DNA of 64,000 nt from Streptomyces griseus subsp. griseus. GTDB taxonomy: Bacteria; Actinomycetota; Actinomycetes; Streptomycetales; Streptomycetaceae. This document shows, piece after piece, positions 1 to 7,648 of this stretch. The stretch is from NCBI RefSeq assembly GCF_003610995.1, contig NZ_CP032543.1:7006001-7070000 (forward strand), written 5' to 3'. The notes below the pieces were generated by a model. It worked only from the letters and a program-made list of their open reading frames with translations, made no database searches and was not told where the DNA came from. The translations under genes and the position numbers were made by a program. Within the stretch, counting starts at the first letter, position 1. Each line of letters begins with the position of its first letter.

Positions 1-273
1 CTCAACTCCCTGACCAGATCGCTGGCGGTGGAGCTGGCCCCCGATGTCCGGGTGAACGCGGTGCTCCCCGGCCCCGTCGACACCGGCCTGTGGGACATGG
101 CGGCGGGCGACGGCGCGGACGCCCTGCGCGAAGGGATCGTCGCCGCCACACCGCTGGGCCGCTTCGGCCTGGCCTCGGAGGTGGCGGCCTGGGTGTGCCA
201 CCTCATCGACCCCGAGACCTCGTCCTGGGTCACCGGATCCCTGGTGTCCGTGGACGGCGGACGAGCGGCGTGA
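1..273 (+). CDS. SDR family oxidoreductase, C-terminal part (5' end outside window)
   Basis: The reading frame is open from base 1 and ends in TGA at 271-273, so only the last 90 residues are present. They carry the SDR C-terminal signature: the NSLTRSLAVEL helix after the active site, the RVNAVLPGPVDT loop, and the terminal WVTGSLVSVDGG motif that closes the Rossmann subunit. The catalytic Tyr-Lys lies upstream of the window, so substrate cannot be judged. It is co-directional with the aminotransferase 64 bp downstream and may share its transcript. The family is seen directly. A role in a tryptophan-derived pathway is inferred from neighbours only. Confidence 0.85.
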   Translation, partial: LNSLTRSLAVELAPDVRVNAVLPGPVDTGLWDMAAGDGADALREGIVAATPLGRFGLASEVAAWVCHLIDPETSSWVTGSLVSVDGGRAA

Positions 274-337
274 GCCGGCAGCCAGGAGCACCAACCCGCC
301 GGCCGGTCCCGGCCGGTCCTGCCACCAGCGGAAAGGC

Positions 338-1588
338 ATGAATCAGATGACGCAGACAGCTCCACCGTGGTTCGCCAGGGCCTCGTCGATCCCCTCCTCC
401 TGGCTGTACGAGTCCTTCCGGATCGCCAACGAGCGCGAACGGGAGCACCCCGGGCTGATCAAGCTGCACGTCGGAGAGCCGGCCTTCGGCCCGCCGGAGT
501 CCGTGGCCAAGGAATTCGCCGCCGCGGCCCTGGACGGCCGGGCCCGCTACATCGACGTACAGGGGCTCATGGAGCTCCGGGAGCGGCTCGCCGGCAAGCT
601 CGCAGTCGTCAACGGCATCGACACCGAGCCCTCCCGCCTCTTCGTCACCCCGGGATCGTGCCAGGGGCTCGTCGCCCTGATGCGCTGCCTCGTCGAACCG
701 GGGGCGGAGATCCTCCTGCCGGAGATCCACTGGCCCGTCCATCTGCAACAGGCCCTGCTCGCCGGATTCCGCCCGGTGTTCTACCGGCTCGACGAGCACT
801 TCGCCCCCGACCCCGAGTCGATCCGGCGGGTAGCCACCCCGGCGACCCGGCTGCTGCTGCTGAACACCCCGTCGAACCCCGCCGGTGCGGTCGCCGGCCT
901 GCCGCTCCAGCGGGCCCTCTACGACATCGCCGACGAGCACGGCTGGCAGATCATCAGCGACGAGGCGTACGAGGACTTCGCCTTCTCCGGCCCCCACCTC
1001 TCGATCGCCGCGCTGGAGCGTGACCGGCCCGCCCGGGAGCGGCTCGTCAACAGCGTCTTCACCTTCTCCAAGGGGCCGGCGATGACCGGCTACCGGCTCG
1101 GTTACGTCGCGGTGTCGCGGCCGGAGATCGCCACCACCATGCGGATGGTGCAGGAGTCGAACATCATCGCGCCCTCCGCGCCCGTCCAGTACGCCGGGAT
1201 CGCCGCCCTGGACGCGTCGGGTGACCTCGCCGGCAACCACGACTACGTCCGCGGCAACCGGGACGCCGCACTGTCCTGCCTGGTCGACGAAGGGCTGCTG
1301 CCCGCGCTGCCCGGCGGTGGCTGGTACGTCATGGCCGACATCTCCTCCACCGGTATGACCGGCGAGGAGTTCACCGCGGAGCTCATGATCGACCACGATG
1401 TCGTGGTCGTCCCCGGCAGCGGATTCTCCGCACGACCGGAATTCGGCCATGATGGCGCGATGCAGCCCCTGCGTCCCGGCGGGGTCGCCTCCGGCCTGGT
1501 CCGGATCGCGTTCTGCGTCGACCGCGACCAGCTCGTCACCGGGGTGGAGCGGCTGGTCGGCCTGGTCCGCGAGAAGAGGCAGCAGTGA
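338..1588 (+). CDS. PLP-dependent aminotransferase, class I/II (fold type I)
   Basis: A 416-residue cytosolic aminotransferase. The Schiff-base lysine is in FTFSKGPAMTGYRLGY (about K245). The NTPSNPAGAV segment and the SDEAYEDF segment, which holds the cofactor-pyridine Asp and the Tyr, sit in the order typical of aspartate-aminotransferase-fold enzymes. The length is normal. Its TGA overlaps the GTG of the TDO-like gene (GTGA), so the two are translationally coupled. Coupling to a tryptophan-dioxygenase-family protein suggests an aromatic amino or keto acid (tryptophan, indolepyruvate or kynurenine type) as substrate, but that is inference. MarG/StnR-type beta-methyltryptophan aminotransferases are one known precedent for such a pairing. 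Confidence 0.85.
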   Translation: MNQMTQTAPPWFARASSIPSSWLYESFRIANEREREHPGLIKLHVGEPAFGPPESVAKEFAAAALDGRARYIDVQGLMELRERLAGKLAVVNGIDTEPSRLFVTPGSCQGLVALMRCLVEPGAEILLPEIHWPVHLQQALLAGFRPVFYRLDEHFAPDPESIRRVATPATRLLLLNTPSNPAGAVAGLPLQRALYDIADEHGWQIISDEAYEDFAFSGPHLSIAALERDRPARERLVNSVFTFSKGPAMTGYRLGYVAVSRPEIATTMRMVQESNIIAPSAPVQYAGIAALDASGDLAGNHDYVRGNRDAALSCLVDEGLLPALPGGGWYVMADISSTGMTGEEFTAELMIDHDVVVVPGSGFSARPEFGHDGAMQPLRPGGVASGLVRIAFCVDRDQLVTGVERLVGLVREKRQQ

Positions 1589-2304
1589 CATCGGCCGAGC
1601 TGACCTATGCCGCCTACCTGAGACTCGACGAACTGCTCCAGCTCCAGGAGCCGCGCACCGCCGGGGACGACACCGACCCCACCAAGGTTCTCTCCGAGCA
1701 GTTCTTCATCGTCAGCCACCAGACCTGCGAGCTGTGGCTGAAACAGATCCTCGGCGATCTGGCCGCCGTCGAGGGCCACTTCCGGACGATGACCACCGCC
1801 GACCTGGAGCGGTCGGTCGACCTGCTCTACCGGGCCGGTGAGCTGCTGCGCCTGCTGCACGAGCAGCTCATGGCGCTCGAACGGCTGCCGCTGGAGGACT
1901 TCGCCCACTTCCGGCGGTACCTCGGCTCGGCCAGCGGCGCCCAGTCCACCCAGTCCCACCAGCTGGAGCGGGTGCTGGGCAACGCCCAGCGCGCGGGCTC
2001 GCTGTTCCTGGCCTTCCGCACCGGGCTGGAGCGCACCGGCGCGGACCTGGAGGAGATCGTCGAAGCCGGGGTCGGGGCCGGCTCCCTCCACCGGGTCATC
2101 GAGGGGATGCTCCGCGTCGGCAACGGCTACTTCCAGTGGAAGCTCGGCCATGTGGGCCTGGTGACCAAGATGATCGGGGAGCAGCGGGGCACCGCCGGCA
2201 CCTCGGGTGCCGGGTATCTGATGGACCGGGCCACGATGCCGTTCACCGAGCTCCACGAGCTGCGCGGCAAGATGCACGAGCGCCGCCAGGGGCGGAACGG
2301 GTAG
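1585..2304 (+). CDS. Tryptophan 2,3-dioxygenase superfamily heme protein (short, divergent)
   Basis: A 239-residue TDO-fold protein starting at a GTG that overlaps the aminotransferase stop. Seen: the substrate segment TYAAYLRLDELL, distal His45 in FIVSHQTCELW, the substrate-carboxylate Arg110 in DFAHFRRYL, the proximal heme ligand His189 in QWKLGHVGLV, and the RGTAGTSGAG loop. The normally near-invariant GFQSLQYR segment reads GAQSTQSH (118-125). The protein is also shorter than usual bacterial TDOs (about 280 residues). Canonical TDO makes N-formylkynurenine. MarE-like members of the superfamily oxidise the indole ring differently, so the exact reaction is open. It is followed by a strong terminator. 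Confidence 0.85.
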   Translation: MTSAELTYAAYLRLDELLQLQEPRTAGDDTDPTKVLSEQFFIVSHQTCELWLKQILGDLAAVEGHFRTMTTADLERSVDLLYRAGELLRLLHEQLMALERLPLEDFAHFRRYLGSASGAQSTQSHQLERVLGNAQRAGSLFLAFRTGLERTGADLEEIVEAGVGAGSLHRVIEGMLRVGNGYFQWKLGHVGLVTKMIGEQRGTAGTSGAGYLMDRATMPFTELHELRGKMHERRQGRNG

Positions 2305-2308
2305 ATCC

Positions 2309-2368
2309 TCCCGTACACGGGAGTGTCCGGCCCCTGGCGCCAGGGGCCGGACACTCCCGTGTACGGGA
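2309..2368. terminator. Perfect 60-bp palindrome, bidirectional terminator
   Basis: Two 30-bp arms (2309-2338 and 2339-2368) are exact reverse complements with no loop bases; the centre reads CCTGGCGCCAGG. It lies between the converging TDO-like gene (stop 2304) and the regulator gene (stop 2376), so it should end transcription from both sides. No U-tract follows, as is usual in Streptomyces. Confidence 0.85.
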
Positions 2369-2375
2369 CCGTGGT

Positions 2376-2912
2376 TCAGGAGGCGGGCTCCAGGATGTAG
2401 CCACGGCCCCACACGGTGCGCAGGCTCAGACGGACACCGTCCAGCCGCTGGCGCAGCCGCATGATGTGCAGGTCTATGGCGTTGCTGGTGACCGCCTCGT
2501 TGGTGATCCGGCTCAGGGCCTCCTTCAGCCGGTCCCTGCGGACCAGATGGCCGAAGTCGGCCAGGAAACATCGCATCATCTCGCTCTGCGCCTCCGACAT
2601 CGGCACCGAGTGCCCGCCGTAGTAGAGGACCCCGGTCGGATCCAGCGCGGGCACGAAATCGGTCCCGGTCCGCCGCTGGAGGGTGTGGACGCGAGCGGCC
2701 AGGTCGAGGCGGTCCACCGGAGGACGTACCCAGTCCTCGGTGGGAGAGATGTCGCCGGGCGGCGCCGTCCGGCCCTCCAGCACCAGCAGGCAGGGCAGTC
2801 CGGCCTCACGGAGCCGTTCGCGTTCGTGGCTCTGGACGGGCCAGCGGAGAAATCTGACTTCTTGTCGGTGAGCGAGCATGGCCATGGTCGTGACCCCCGT
2901 ATCGCGTGACAT
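2376..2912 (-). CDS. Winged-helix (OmpR-type) transcriptional regulator without receiver domain
   Basis: A 178-residue protein whose second half (about 90-176) is an OmpR/PhoB-type winged helix: LYYGGHSVPMSEAQSEMM, then the recognition helix in TSNAIDLHIMRLRQRLDG, and the wing LRTVWGRGYIL. The N-terminal ~85 residues are too short and lack the acidic pocket and phospho-Asp of a receiver, so this is an atypical or orphan regulator. The start is uncertain: in-frame ATGs also exist near 2882. It diverges from the FAD monooxygenase across a 343-bp gap and converges on the TDO-like gene. It is a candidate local regulator of the tryptophan-modifying genes. Confidence 0.75.
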   Translation of the reverse strand: MSRDTGVTTMAMLAHRQEVRFLRWPVQSHERERLREAGLPCLLVLEGRTAPPGDISPTEDWVRPPVDRLDLAARVHTLQRRTGTDFVPALDPTGVLYYGGHSVPMSEAQSEMMRCFLADFGHLVRRDRLKEALSRITNEAVTSNAIDLHIMRLRQRLDGVRLSLRTVWGRGYILEPAS

Positions 2913-3255
2913 GGAAGCTGGTACCCGGAGGCCGGTGGCCTCGGCGCAGTGCGCTCTCTCCCTGGTTTCGATGCCGATGCGCCCCGTGACGTCGACCCCG
3001 GTCCGCGTGCGTCAGATCCTGCCGGATCCCGGTTCCAGGCCGGTGCCGGTCGGATTCCGCCACGGCGGGACTCGATTCCGCACCGCCGGGGGTCCCGCGC
3101 ACCCGGGGAAAGGGTGAAAGAAGCACGACATGGCCGGGCGGCGGGCCCGTTGATCGGCAAGACACCTCAGTACGGGGATCTACGGATGATCCGCGGGGGA
3201 CCACGGGGGCCGACCATCTGAAACCGCTGACCACGGTCATGATCAGGAGCATGCG
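2913..3255. promoter_or_regulatory. Divergent promoter region with GATTCCGC direct repeats
   Basis: A 343-bp gene-free gap between the divergent winged-helix regulator and the FAD monooxygenase. It contains two identical octamers GATTCCGC at 3053-3060 and 3074-3081, spaced 21 bp (about two helical turns), the arrangement used by OmpR-type winged-helix dimers. A purine-rich AGGAG (about 3244-3248) precedes the monooxygenase ATG. No RNA gene is seen. Confidence 0.4.
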
Positions 3256-4452
3256 ATGAAGAGCGAGAACAGCACACAGCGCCGACGAGCCGCCGTCGTC
3301 GGTGCCGGCATCACCGGACCTCTCCTGGCTTTCTGCCTGGTGAGGCTGGGCTTCGAGGTGGATCTGTACGAGGCGTACATCCGCCGGGTTCAGGACATCG
3401 GCTCCTTCCTCAACCTCGCCCCGAACGGGCGCGCCGTGCTGGAGCGCCTCGGCCTGGCCGACCGGGTGCTCGAACAAGGCACGGTGGCCGGATCCATCAC
3501 CTTCGCCAACCACAAGGGCCGGGAGCTCGCACGGAATCCGGAGAGGACGACCAACATCATGCGCGGCGAGCTCAGCGGCGCCCTGCGCGAGGCGGCGACC
3601 GACGCCGGGGCGAAACTGCACTGCGACAAGCGCCTCGTCGCGCTGGACGGGAACGGTGAGGACCACTGGCGGATCGGCTTCGAGGACGGCACGGAGGCGG
3701 AGGCCGACATCGTGCTCGGCTGCGACGGGGTGCACTCCGCCACCCGTGGGCTGCTGATCCCCGACGCGCCGGGGGCCGACTACACCAAAGTGGTCGGCTC
3801 CGGGGGCAGGTCGGAGATCGGCACCGGGGAGCTGCCCGTCGACGGCCAGTTCCACATGGTCTTCGGACTGCGCGGCTTCTTCGGCTACCAGGTGGTGGAG
3901 CCCGGCGTCGTGTGCTGGTTCGAGAACCACCAGGAGACCCGCGAGCGCGGCTTCGCCGAACTGGCCGAGATCGACGATGCGGAGTGGGTGGCCGCCCTGG
4001 CCGAGCGGCACCGCCCGGACCCCGGGGTGATCCGGCGGATCCTGACCGCCTCCACAGGGCCGGTCGGCCGGTGGCCGGTCTACGAGGTGCCGCCCCTGGG
4101 GACCTGGCACCGGGGCAGCGCCGCCGTACTGGGCGACGCCGCGCACGCGGTGGCCCCGCACCTGGGGGCGGGCGCCGCTCTCGGGATGGAGGACGCCTAC
4201 GAACTGGCCCTGGTCCTGCACGAACACCGCACCGCGCCAGGGGCGTTCCGGGCCTTCGAGGAGTCACGCCGCGACCGGATCGCCGCGATGGCCAAGCAGG
4301 CCCGCCAGACGGGCGCGGTGATGACCCCCAGCCACTGGGCCGCCCGCACGATACGGGACCTGATGCTGCCGATCGCCATCAAACAGGGCGTACGCAAGGG
4401 GACCGAGGCCTACTCCTACCGGCCCTCGCCATGGCCCGCGCAGGCCCGGTGA
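3256..4452 (+). CDS. FAD-dependent monooxygenase (class A aromatic hydroxylase family)
   Basis: A 398-residue PHBH-fold flavoprotein. The ADP-binding VVGAGITGPLLAFCL (GxGxxG) is at the N-terminus, ending in an acidic residue that binds ribose. The DG motif is in ADIVLGCDGVHSATR, and the GD motif in AAVLGDAAHAVAPHLGAGAAL. The architecture resembles salicylate hydroxylases and related NAD(P)H-dependent aromatic hydroxylases; kynurenine 3-monooxygenase is a more distant relative. The start is supported by GGAG 8-12 bp upstream. Proximity to the TDO-like and aminotransferase genes suggests hydroxylation of a tryptophan-derived aromatic, by inference. It is followed by a stem-loop terminator. Confidence 0.85.
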   Translation: MKSENSTQRRRAAVVGAGITGPLLAFCLVRLGFEVDLYEAYIRRVQDIGSFLNLAPNGRAVLERLGLADRVLEQGTVAGSITFANHKGRELARNPERTTNIMRGELSGALREAATDAGAKLHCDKRLVALDGNGEDHWRIGFEDGTEAEADIVLGCDGVHSATRGLLIPDAPGADYTKVVGSGGRSEIGTGELPVDGQFHMVFGLRGFFGYQVVEPGVVCWFENHQETRERGFAELAEIDDAEWVAALAERHRPDPGVIRRILTASTGPVGRWPVYEVPPLGTWHRGSAAVLGDAAHAVAPHLGAGAALGMEDAYELALVLHEHRTAPGAFRAFEESRRDRIAAMAKQARQTGAVMTPSHWAARTIRDLMLPIAIKQGVRKGTEAYSYRPSPWPAQAR

Positions 4453-4501
4453 GACGGTGAGGGCGTACGCGACCGGGACGTGAGGACGGACAAGACGTGA
4501 A

Positions 4502-4552
4502 AGGGCCTCCTGCCGCCGCGAAGGTGCTCCGCCGGGCGGTGCAGGAGGCCCT
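4502..4552. terminator. Stem-loop terminator after the FAD monooxygenase
   Basis: A 12-bp exact stem (AGGGCCTCCTGC at 4502-4513, its complement at 4541-4552) encloses a GC-rich loop. It is followed by a second small hairpin near 4563-4581. It separates the plus-strand monooxygenase from the minus-strand VOC gene. Confidence 0.7.
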
Positions 4553-4592
4553 GTCGGGCTGGCGGCGGTCGCCGACCGCCGGGGTCAGTGGG

Positions 4593-4973
4593 TCAGCGCA
4601 GCTCGCCGGTGATGATCCACAGGTGGCCGAAGGGGTCGCGGAGGCGCCCCTCCCGCTTGCCGTACGGGCGGTTCTCGACGGGGACGACCACGGTGCCGCC
4701 CCCGGCGACCATCCGTTCGGCGACGGCGTCCTGGTCGGTGAACTCCGCCTCCAGGAGCACCGGCGAGCCGCCCACGTCCTCGGGGGAGAGCCAGCCCCAC
4801 TCCGTCACCGCCGGGGACAGGGTGAGGGGGGAGCCGCCGATCTGGAGGACGACGACCATCACCCGACCGCTGTCGTCCTGCGCGCGGAACACCTCTTCGG
4901 CGCCCATGGCCTTCTGGTAGTAGGTCGAGGCTGTGTCGGGGTCCGGGACGATCAAACGTGGCGTCAGACTCAT
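4593..4973 (-). CDS. VOC superfamily protein (glyoxalase/bleomycin-resistance, PhnB-like)
   Basis: A 126-residue cytosolic protein with paired beta-alpha-beta-beta-beta modules: N-terminal LIVPDPDTASTYYQKAMGA, middle GGSPVLLEAEFTDQDA, C-terminal GRLRDPFGHLWIITG. The layout fits PhnB/YdcE-like VOC proteins, whose functions range from lactoylglutathione chemistry to antibiotic binding. The terminal DPFGHLW carries the usual metal or substrate side chains. It diverges from the TetR gene 104 bp away. The specific substrate cannot be told. Confidence 0.8.
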   Translation of the reverse strand: MSLTPRLIVPDPDTASTYYQKAMGAEEVFRAQDDSGRVMVVVLQIGGSPLTLSPAVTEWGWLSPEDVGGSPVLLEAEFTDQDAVAERMVAGGGTVVVPVENRPYGKREGRLRDPFGHLWIITGELR

Positions 4974-5076
4974 GGGCCGACTCTATTACCCCGGTCGCGG
5001 CGGCCCATGGTGATTCGGACAGTTTGCGTCAGGTGCGGCGGACGCCTGTCCCTGCCCGCCTGCCTATGCTGTCCGG

Positions 5077-5643
5077 ATGACACCGGGAGCGGGACAGGAG
5101 AGGGAGCTGAGGGCCGATGCGGCCCGGAACCGCGCCCGGATCCTCCGGGCCGCCCGCGAACAGCTGGCCGCCGGTGACAACTCGCTCCAGCTGAACGCCA
5201 TCGCCCGGCTCGTCGGCGTGGGCGTGGGGACGGTCTACCGGCACTTCCCCAACCGCCACGCCCTGCTGGAGGCGCTCTCGGCGGAGCGCTTCGAGGAGCT
5301 GGTCGAGGAGGCGAAGGCCGCCGCCGAGGACCCGCTCACCGGCCTGCGCCGGCTGCTGTGCTTCGCCCTCGACCGGATGCTGGACGACCCCGACTTCGCG
5401 GCCGTGCTGGAGTCCGCTGGCGAGGCCGGAGCGCGGACGTCGGACCTGAAGGCCCAACTCGACCGGGCGGTCACGGAGCTGCTGGACGGCGTCCGCCTGG
5501 CCGGTGCGGTCCGCAGCTCCGTCGAGGCCGATGATGTGCGCCGCCTGCTGTGCGGCGTGGGACACGCGGTGCGCTCCGGAGGCAGCGAGGTCAGGGACCT
5601 CTACCTGGACATCCTGCTGGAGGGCCTGCGCCCTCCGCGCTGA
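5077..5643 (+). CDS. TetR/AcrR family transcriptional regulator
   Basis: A 188-residue repressor. The N-terminal helix-turn-helix (about 10-55) includes RILRAAREQL and the recognition stretch LVGVGVGTVYRHFPNRHALLEAL. The C-terminal helical ligand domain ends in LYLDILLEGLR. A -10-like TATGCT at 5065-5070 sits only 7 bp before the ATG and there is no Shine-Dalgarno sequence, so a leaderless transcript is likely. The SDR gene directly downstream has a duplicated palindromic operator at its promoter, which is the most likely target of this regulator. Confidence 0.85.
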   Translation: MTPGAGQERELRADAARNRARILRAAREQLAAGDNSLQLNAIARLVGVGVGTVYRHFPNRHALLEALSAERFEELVEEAKAAAEDPLTGLRRLLCFALDRMLDDPDFAAVLESAGEAGARTSDLKAQLDRAVTELLDGVRLAGAVRSSVEADDVRRLLCGVGHAVRSGGSEVRDLYLDILLEGLRPPR

Positions 5644-5686
5644 CGTCGGCGGGTCCCCGTTCCCAGGGCCTCAATCCCTCCGGGCT

Positions 5687-5746
5687 AAACGGATAGTCAT
5701 CCGTTCGTGCTAGCGTGCCCTCATCGAAACGGATAGTCATCCGTTT
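5687..5746 (+). promoter_or_regulatory. Duplicated palindromic operator and promoter of the SDR gene
   Basis: The dyad AAACGGATAGTCATCCGTTT is complete at 5727-5746. Nineteen of its bases recur at 5687-5705, exactly 40 bp upstream. A -10-like TAGCGT (5711-5716) lies between them, so site 1 covers the -35/spacer region and site 2 the initial transcribed region. This is a classic repression layout. The neighbouring TetR protein is the likely ligand-responsive repressor (inference). Confidence 0.75.
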
Positions 5747-5769
5747 TAAGGGTGGGTGGAGGGGTGGCC

Positions 5770-6657
5770 ATGAGCCGACGGGCGATCGTGACGGCAGGTA
5801 CCGGGGGCATCGGACTGGAGACCGCGAAGGGGCTCGCGCGGCACGGTTACGCCGTCACGGTGGTCGGCCGCGACGCCGGACGAGGCGCGAGGGCGGTCGA
5901 GGAGATCGCGGCGGCCGCGGACGGAGGCACACCGCGATTCGTCGCCGCCGACCTGGCATCCCTCACCGAAGTCCGTTCACTGGCAGCGCGGTTGGCCGCC
6001 GAAGGACCGCTCGGGGTGCTGGTCAACAACGTCGGCGCGATGTTCGCCGAACGGCAGCGGAACGTCGACGGCGTCGAGGCGTCGTTCGCCGTGAACCACC
6101 TCTCGCCGTACCTGCTGACCGAGTCGCTCCTCGACCGGCTCCGGGCCGACGCGCCCAGCCGGATCGTCAACGTCTCCTCCGCCGCGATCAGGAGCGCCAA
6201 GCGCACCTTCGACGCGGTGGAACCCCCGGGCGGTTACTACGGCTTCCACTGGTACGGCCGGGCCAAGCTCGCCAACCTCGCCTACACCGTGCATCTGGCC
6301 GAACGCCTCCGCGACACCGGTGTGACGGTCTTCGCGGCCGACCCCGGGGGAGCGGCCACCGACATGACCGACGGCACCATGACGTCGCCGAAGATCGTCT
6401 CCCCGCCGCTGCGCCTGCTCTGGCCGCTGGTCCGCCGCGCCTTCGAACGCGGCACCGCCGGACCTGCGTCCGTGGCCGCCCGGTCCTCCGTCTTCGCCGC
6501 CACCGATGCCTCCCTCGACGGGCGTACCGGCCTCCTCGTCGGACCCGAGGCCCGGCCCGTACCCCTCTTCCGCGGCGCCGACGACCCCCGGACCGTCGAG
6601 AACGTACTCCGGCTCAGCCGGCGGCTGGCGCCCCTCGCTCAGGCGGACGCCCCGTAG
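5770..6657 (+). CDS. SDR family NAD(P)-dependent oxidoreductase
   Basis: A 295-residue SDR resembling retinol-dehydrogenase/protochlorophyllide-reductase-like members. Seen: the cofactor motif TAGTGGIGLETAKGLARHG, NNVG (the NNAG position), the catalytic Ser in NVSSAAI, and the Tyr-Lys pair in WYGRAKLANL. The ATG at 5770 is chosen because GGAGGGG at 5758-5764 is an ideal ribosome site; an upstream GTG at 5752 is less likely. It is expressed from a promoter bracketed by two palindromes, probably under the adjacent TetR repressor. That suggests inducible detoxification or modification of the TetR ligand (inference). Confidence 0.85.
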   Translation: MSRRAIVTAGTGGIGLETAKGLARHGYAVTVVGRDAGRGARAVEEIAAAADGGTPRFVAADLASLTEVRSLAARLAAEGPLGVLVNNVGAMFAERQRNVDGVEASFAVNHLSPYLLTESLLDRLRADAPSRIVNVSSAAIRSAKRTFDAVEPPGGYYGFHWYGRAKLANLAYTVHLAERLRDTGVTVFAADPGGAATDMTDGTMTSPKIVSPPLRLLWPLVRRAFERGTAGPASVAARSSVFAATDASLDGRTGLLVGPEARPVPLFRGADDPRTVENVLRLSRRLAPLAQADAP

Positions 6658-6765
6658 CGGGCGGCGATCGCGGTGGCGCGGTCGTGCAGTGCGGTACGCG
6701 ACCACGGCGCGGTCGACGGCACCCGAGCGACCGTCACCAGGCCTGGCCTCCCCGGCGGGTGAGCA

Positions 6766-6802
6766 GCGCCCCCGCCCAGGTGGTCGGCCCGGGCGGGGGC
6801 GC
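6766..6802. terminator. Bidirectional stem-loop between SDR and DDAH-like genes
   Basis: A 12-bp exact stem (GCGCCCCCGCCC at 6766-6777, complement at 6791-6802) lies between genes that converge from both sides. Confidence 0.75.
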
Positions 6803-6817
6803 GTCGGGAGCGGCGGA

Positions 6818-7630
6818 TCAGCGCGCCGGCCGGAGCTCCAGCGTGCAGCACTTCACGCTGCCGCCCGCTTTGAGGAGTTCGGACAGGTCCACCCCGACCG
6901 GGCGGAAGCCGCGGTCGCGGAGTTGCTCCACGAGCCCCGTGGCGTTCTGCGGCAGGACCACGTTCAGCCCGTCGGACGTGGCGTTGAGCCCGAACACCGC
7001 CGCGTCCTCGGCCGAGGCGAGGACCGCGTCCGGGAAGAGGCGTTGCAGGACCGCGAGGCTGCCGGGGGAGAAGGCCCCCGGATAGTAGGCGATCGTCCTC
7101 TCGTCCAGCACTGTGAGGGCGGTGTCCAGGTGGTAGTAGTCGGGGTCCACCAGGGTCAGCCCGATCACGGGCCGGCCGAAGAACTCCTGGGCCTCGTCGT
7201 GGGAGCGGGGATCGCTGCGGAACCCGGTCCCGGCGAGCAGGAGATCGCCCACCAGCAGATAGTCGCCCTCCCCTTCGTTGACGACGCTCGCGGTGCGCAG
7301 GTCGGGGAAGCCGTTGTCGCGCAGCCAGTCGTGGTACGCGGGCCCCTCGGCGATCCGTTCGGCGTCGCGGAAGCGCGCCACGAGGGCCCGCCCGTCGACG
7401 ACCGTGGCGCCGTTGGCGGCGAAGACCATGTCGGGGAGACCGCGGACGGGTTCGATGGTGTCGACGGTGTGCCCGAGGCTCAGGTAGACCTCGCGCAGTC
7501 GCTCCCACTGGGCGATGGCCAGTGGAGTGTCGACAGGCTTCTTCGGGTCCATCCACGGGTTGATGGAGTAGACCACGTCGAAGTAGGTGGGCCGGCACAT
7601 GAGGTAGTGCCGGGCACGTGCGGTACGCAT
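6818..7630 (-). CDS. Dimethylarginine dimethylaminohydrolase-like / amidinotransferase-fold hydrolase
   Basis: A 270-residue five-bladed alpha/beta-propeller enzyme. Seen: the N-terminal CRPTYFDVVYSINPWM, the MVFAANGATV substrate loop, the catalytic His in DYYHLDTALTVL, and the catalytic Cys near residue 261 in GGSVKCCTLEL. DDAH-type enzymes hydrolyse methylated arginines to citrulline; relatives act on other guanidines or ornithine-type substrates. It lies 18 bp downstream of a CchA-like formyltransferase and appears to share its iron-box promoter, which is unusual for a plain DDAH. A role with hydroxyornithine or arginine-derived siderophore precursors is an inference. Confidence 0.85.
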   Translation of the reverse strand: MRTARARHYLMCRPTYFDVVYSINPWMDPKKPVDTPLAIAQWERLREVYLSLGHTVDTIEPVRGLPDMVFAANGATVVDGRALVARFRDAERIAEGPAYHDWLRDNGFPDLRTASVVNEGEGDYLLVGDLLLAGTGFRSDPRSHDEAQEFFGRPVIGLTLVDPDYYHLDTALTVLDERTIAYYPGAFSPGSLAVLQRLFPDAVLASAEDAAVFGLNATSDGLNVVLPQNATGLVEQLRDRGFRPVGVDLSELLKAGGSVKCCTLELRPAR

Positions 7631-7648
7631 GGGTGAGGGTCCCGATCG

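Noticed and set aside
1585..2304. Naming this gene kynA
   Set aside because: The altered GFQSLQYR segment, short length and cluster context leave its reaction uncertain.
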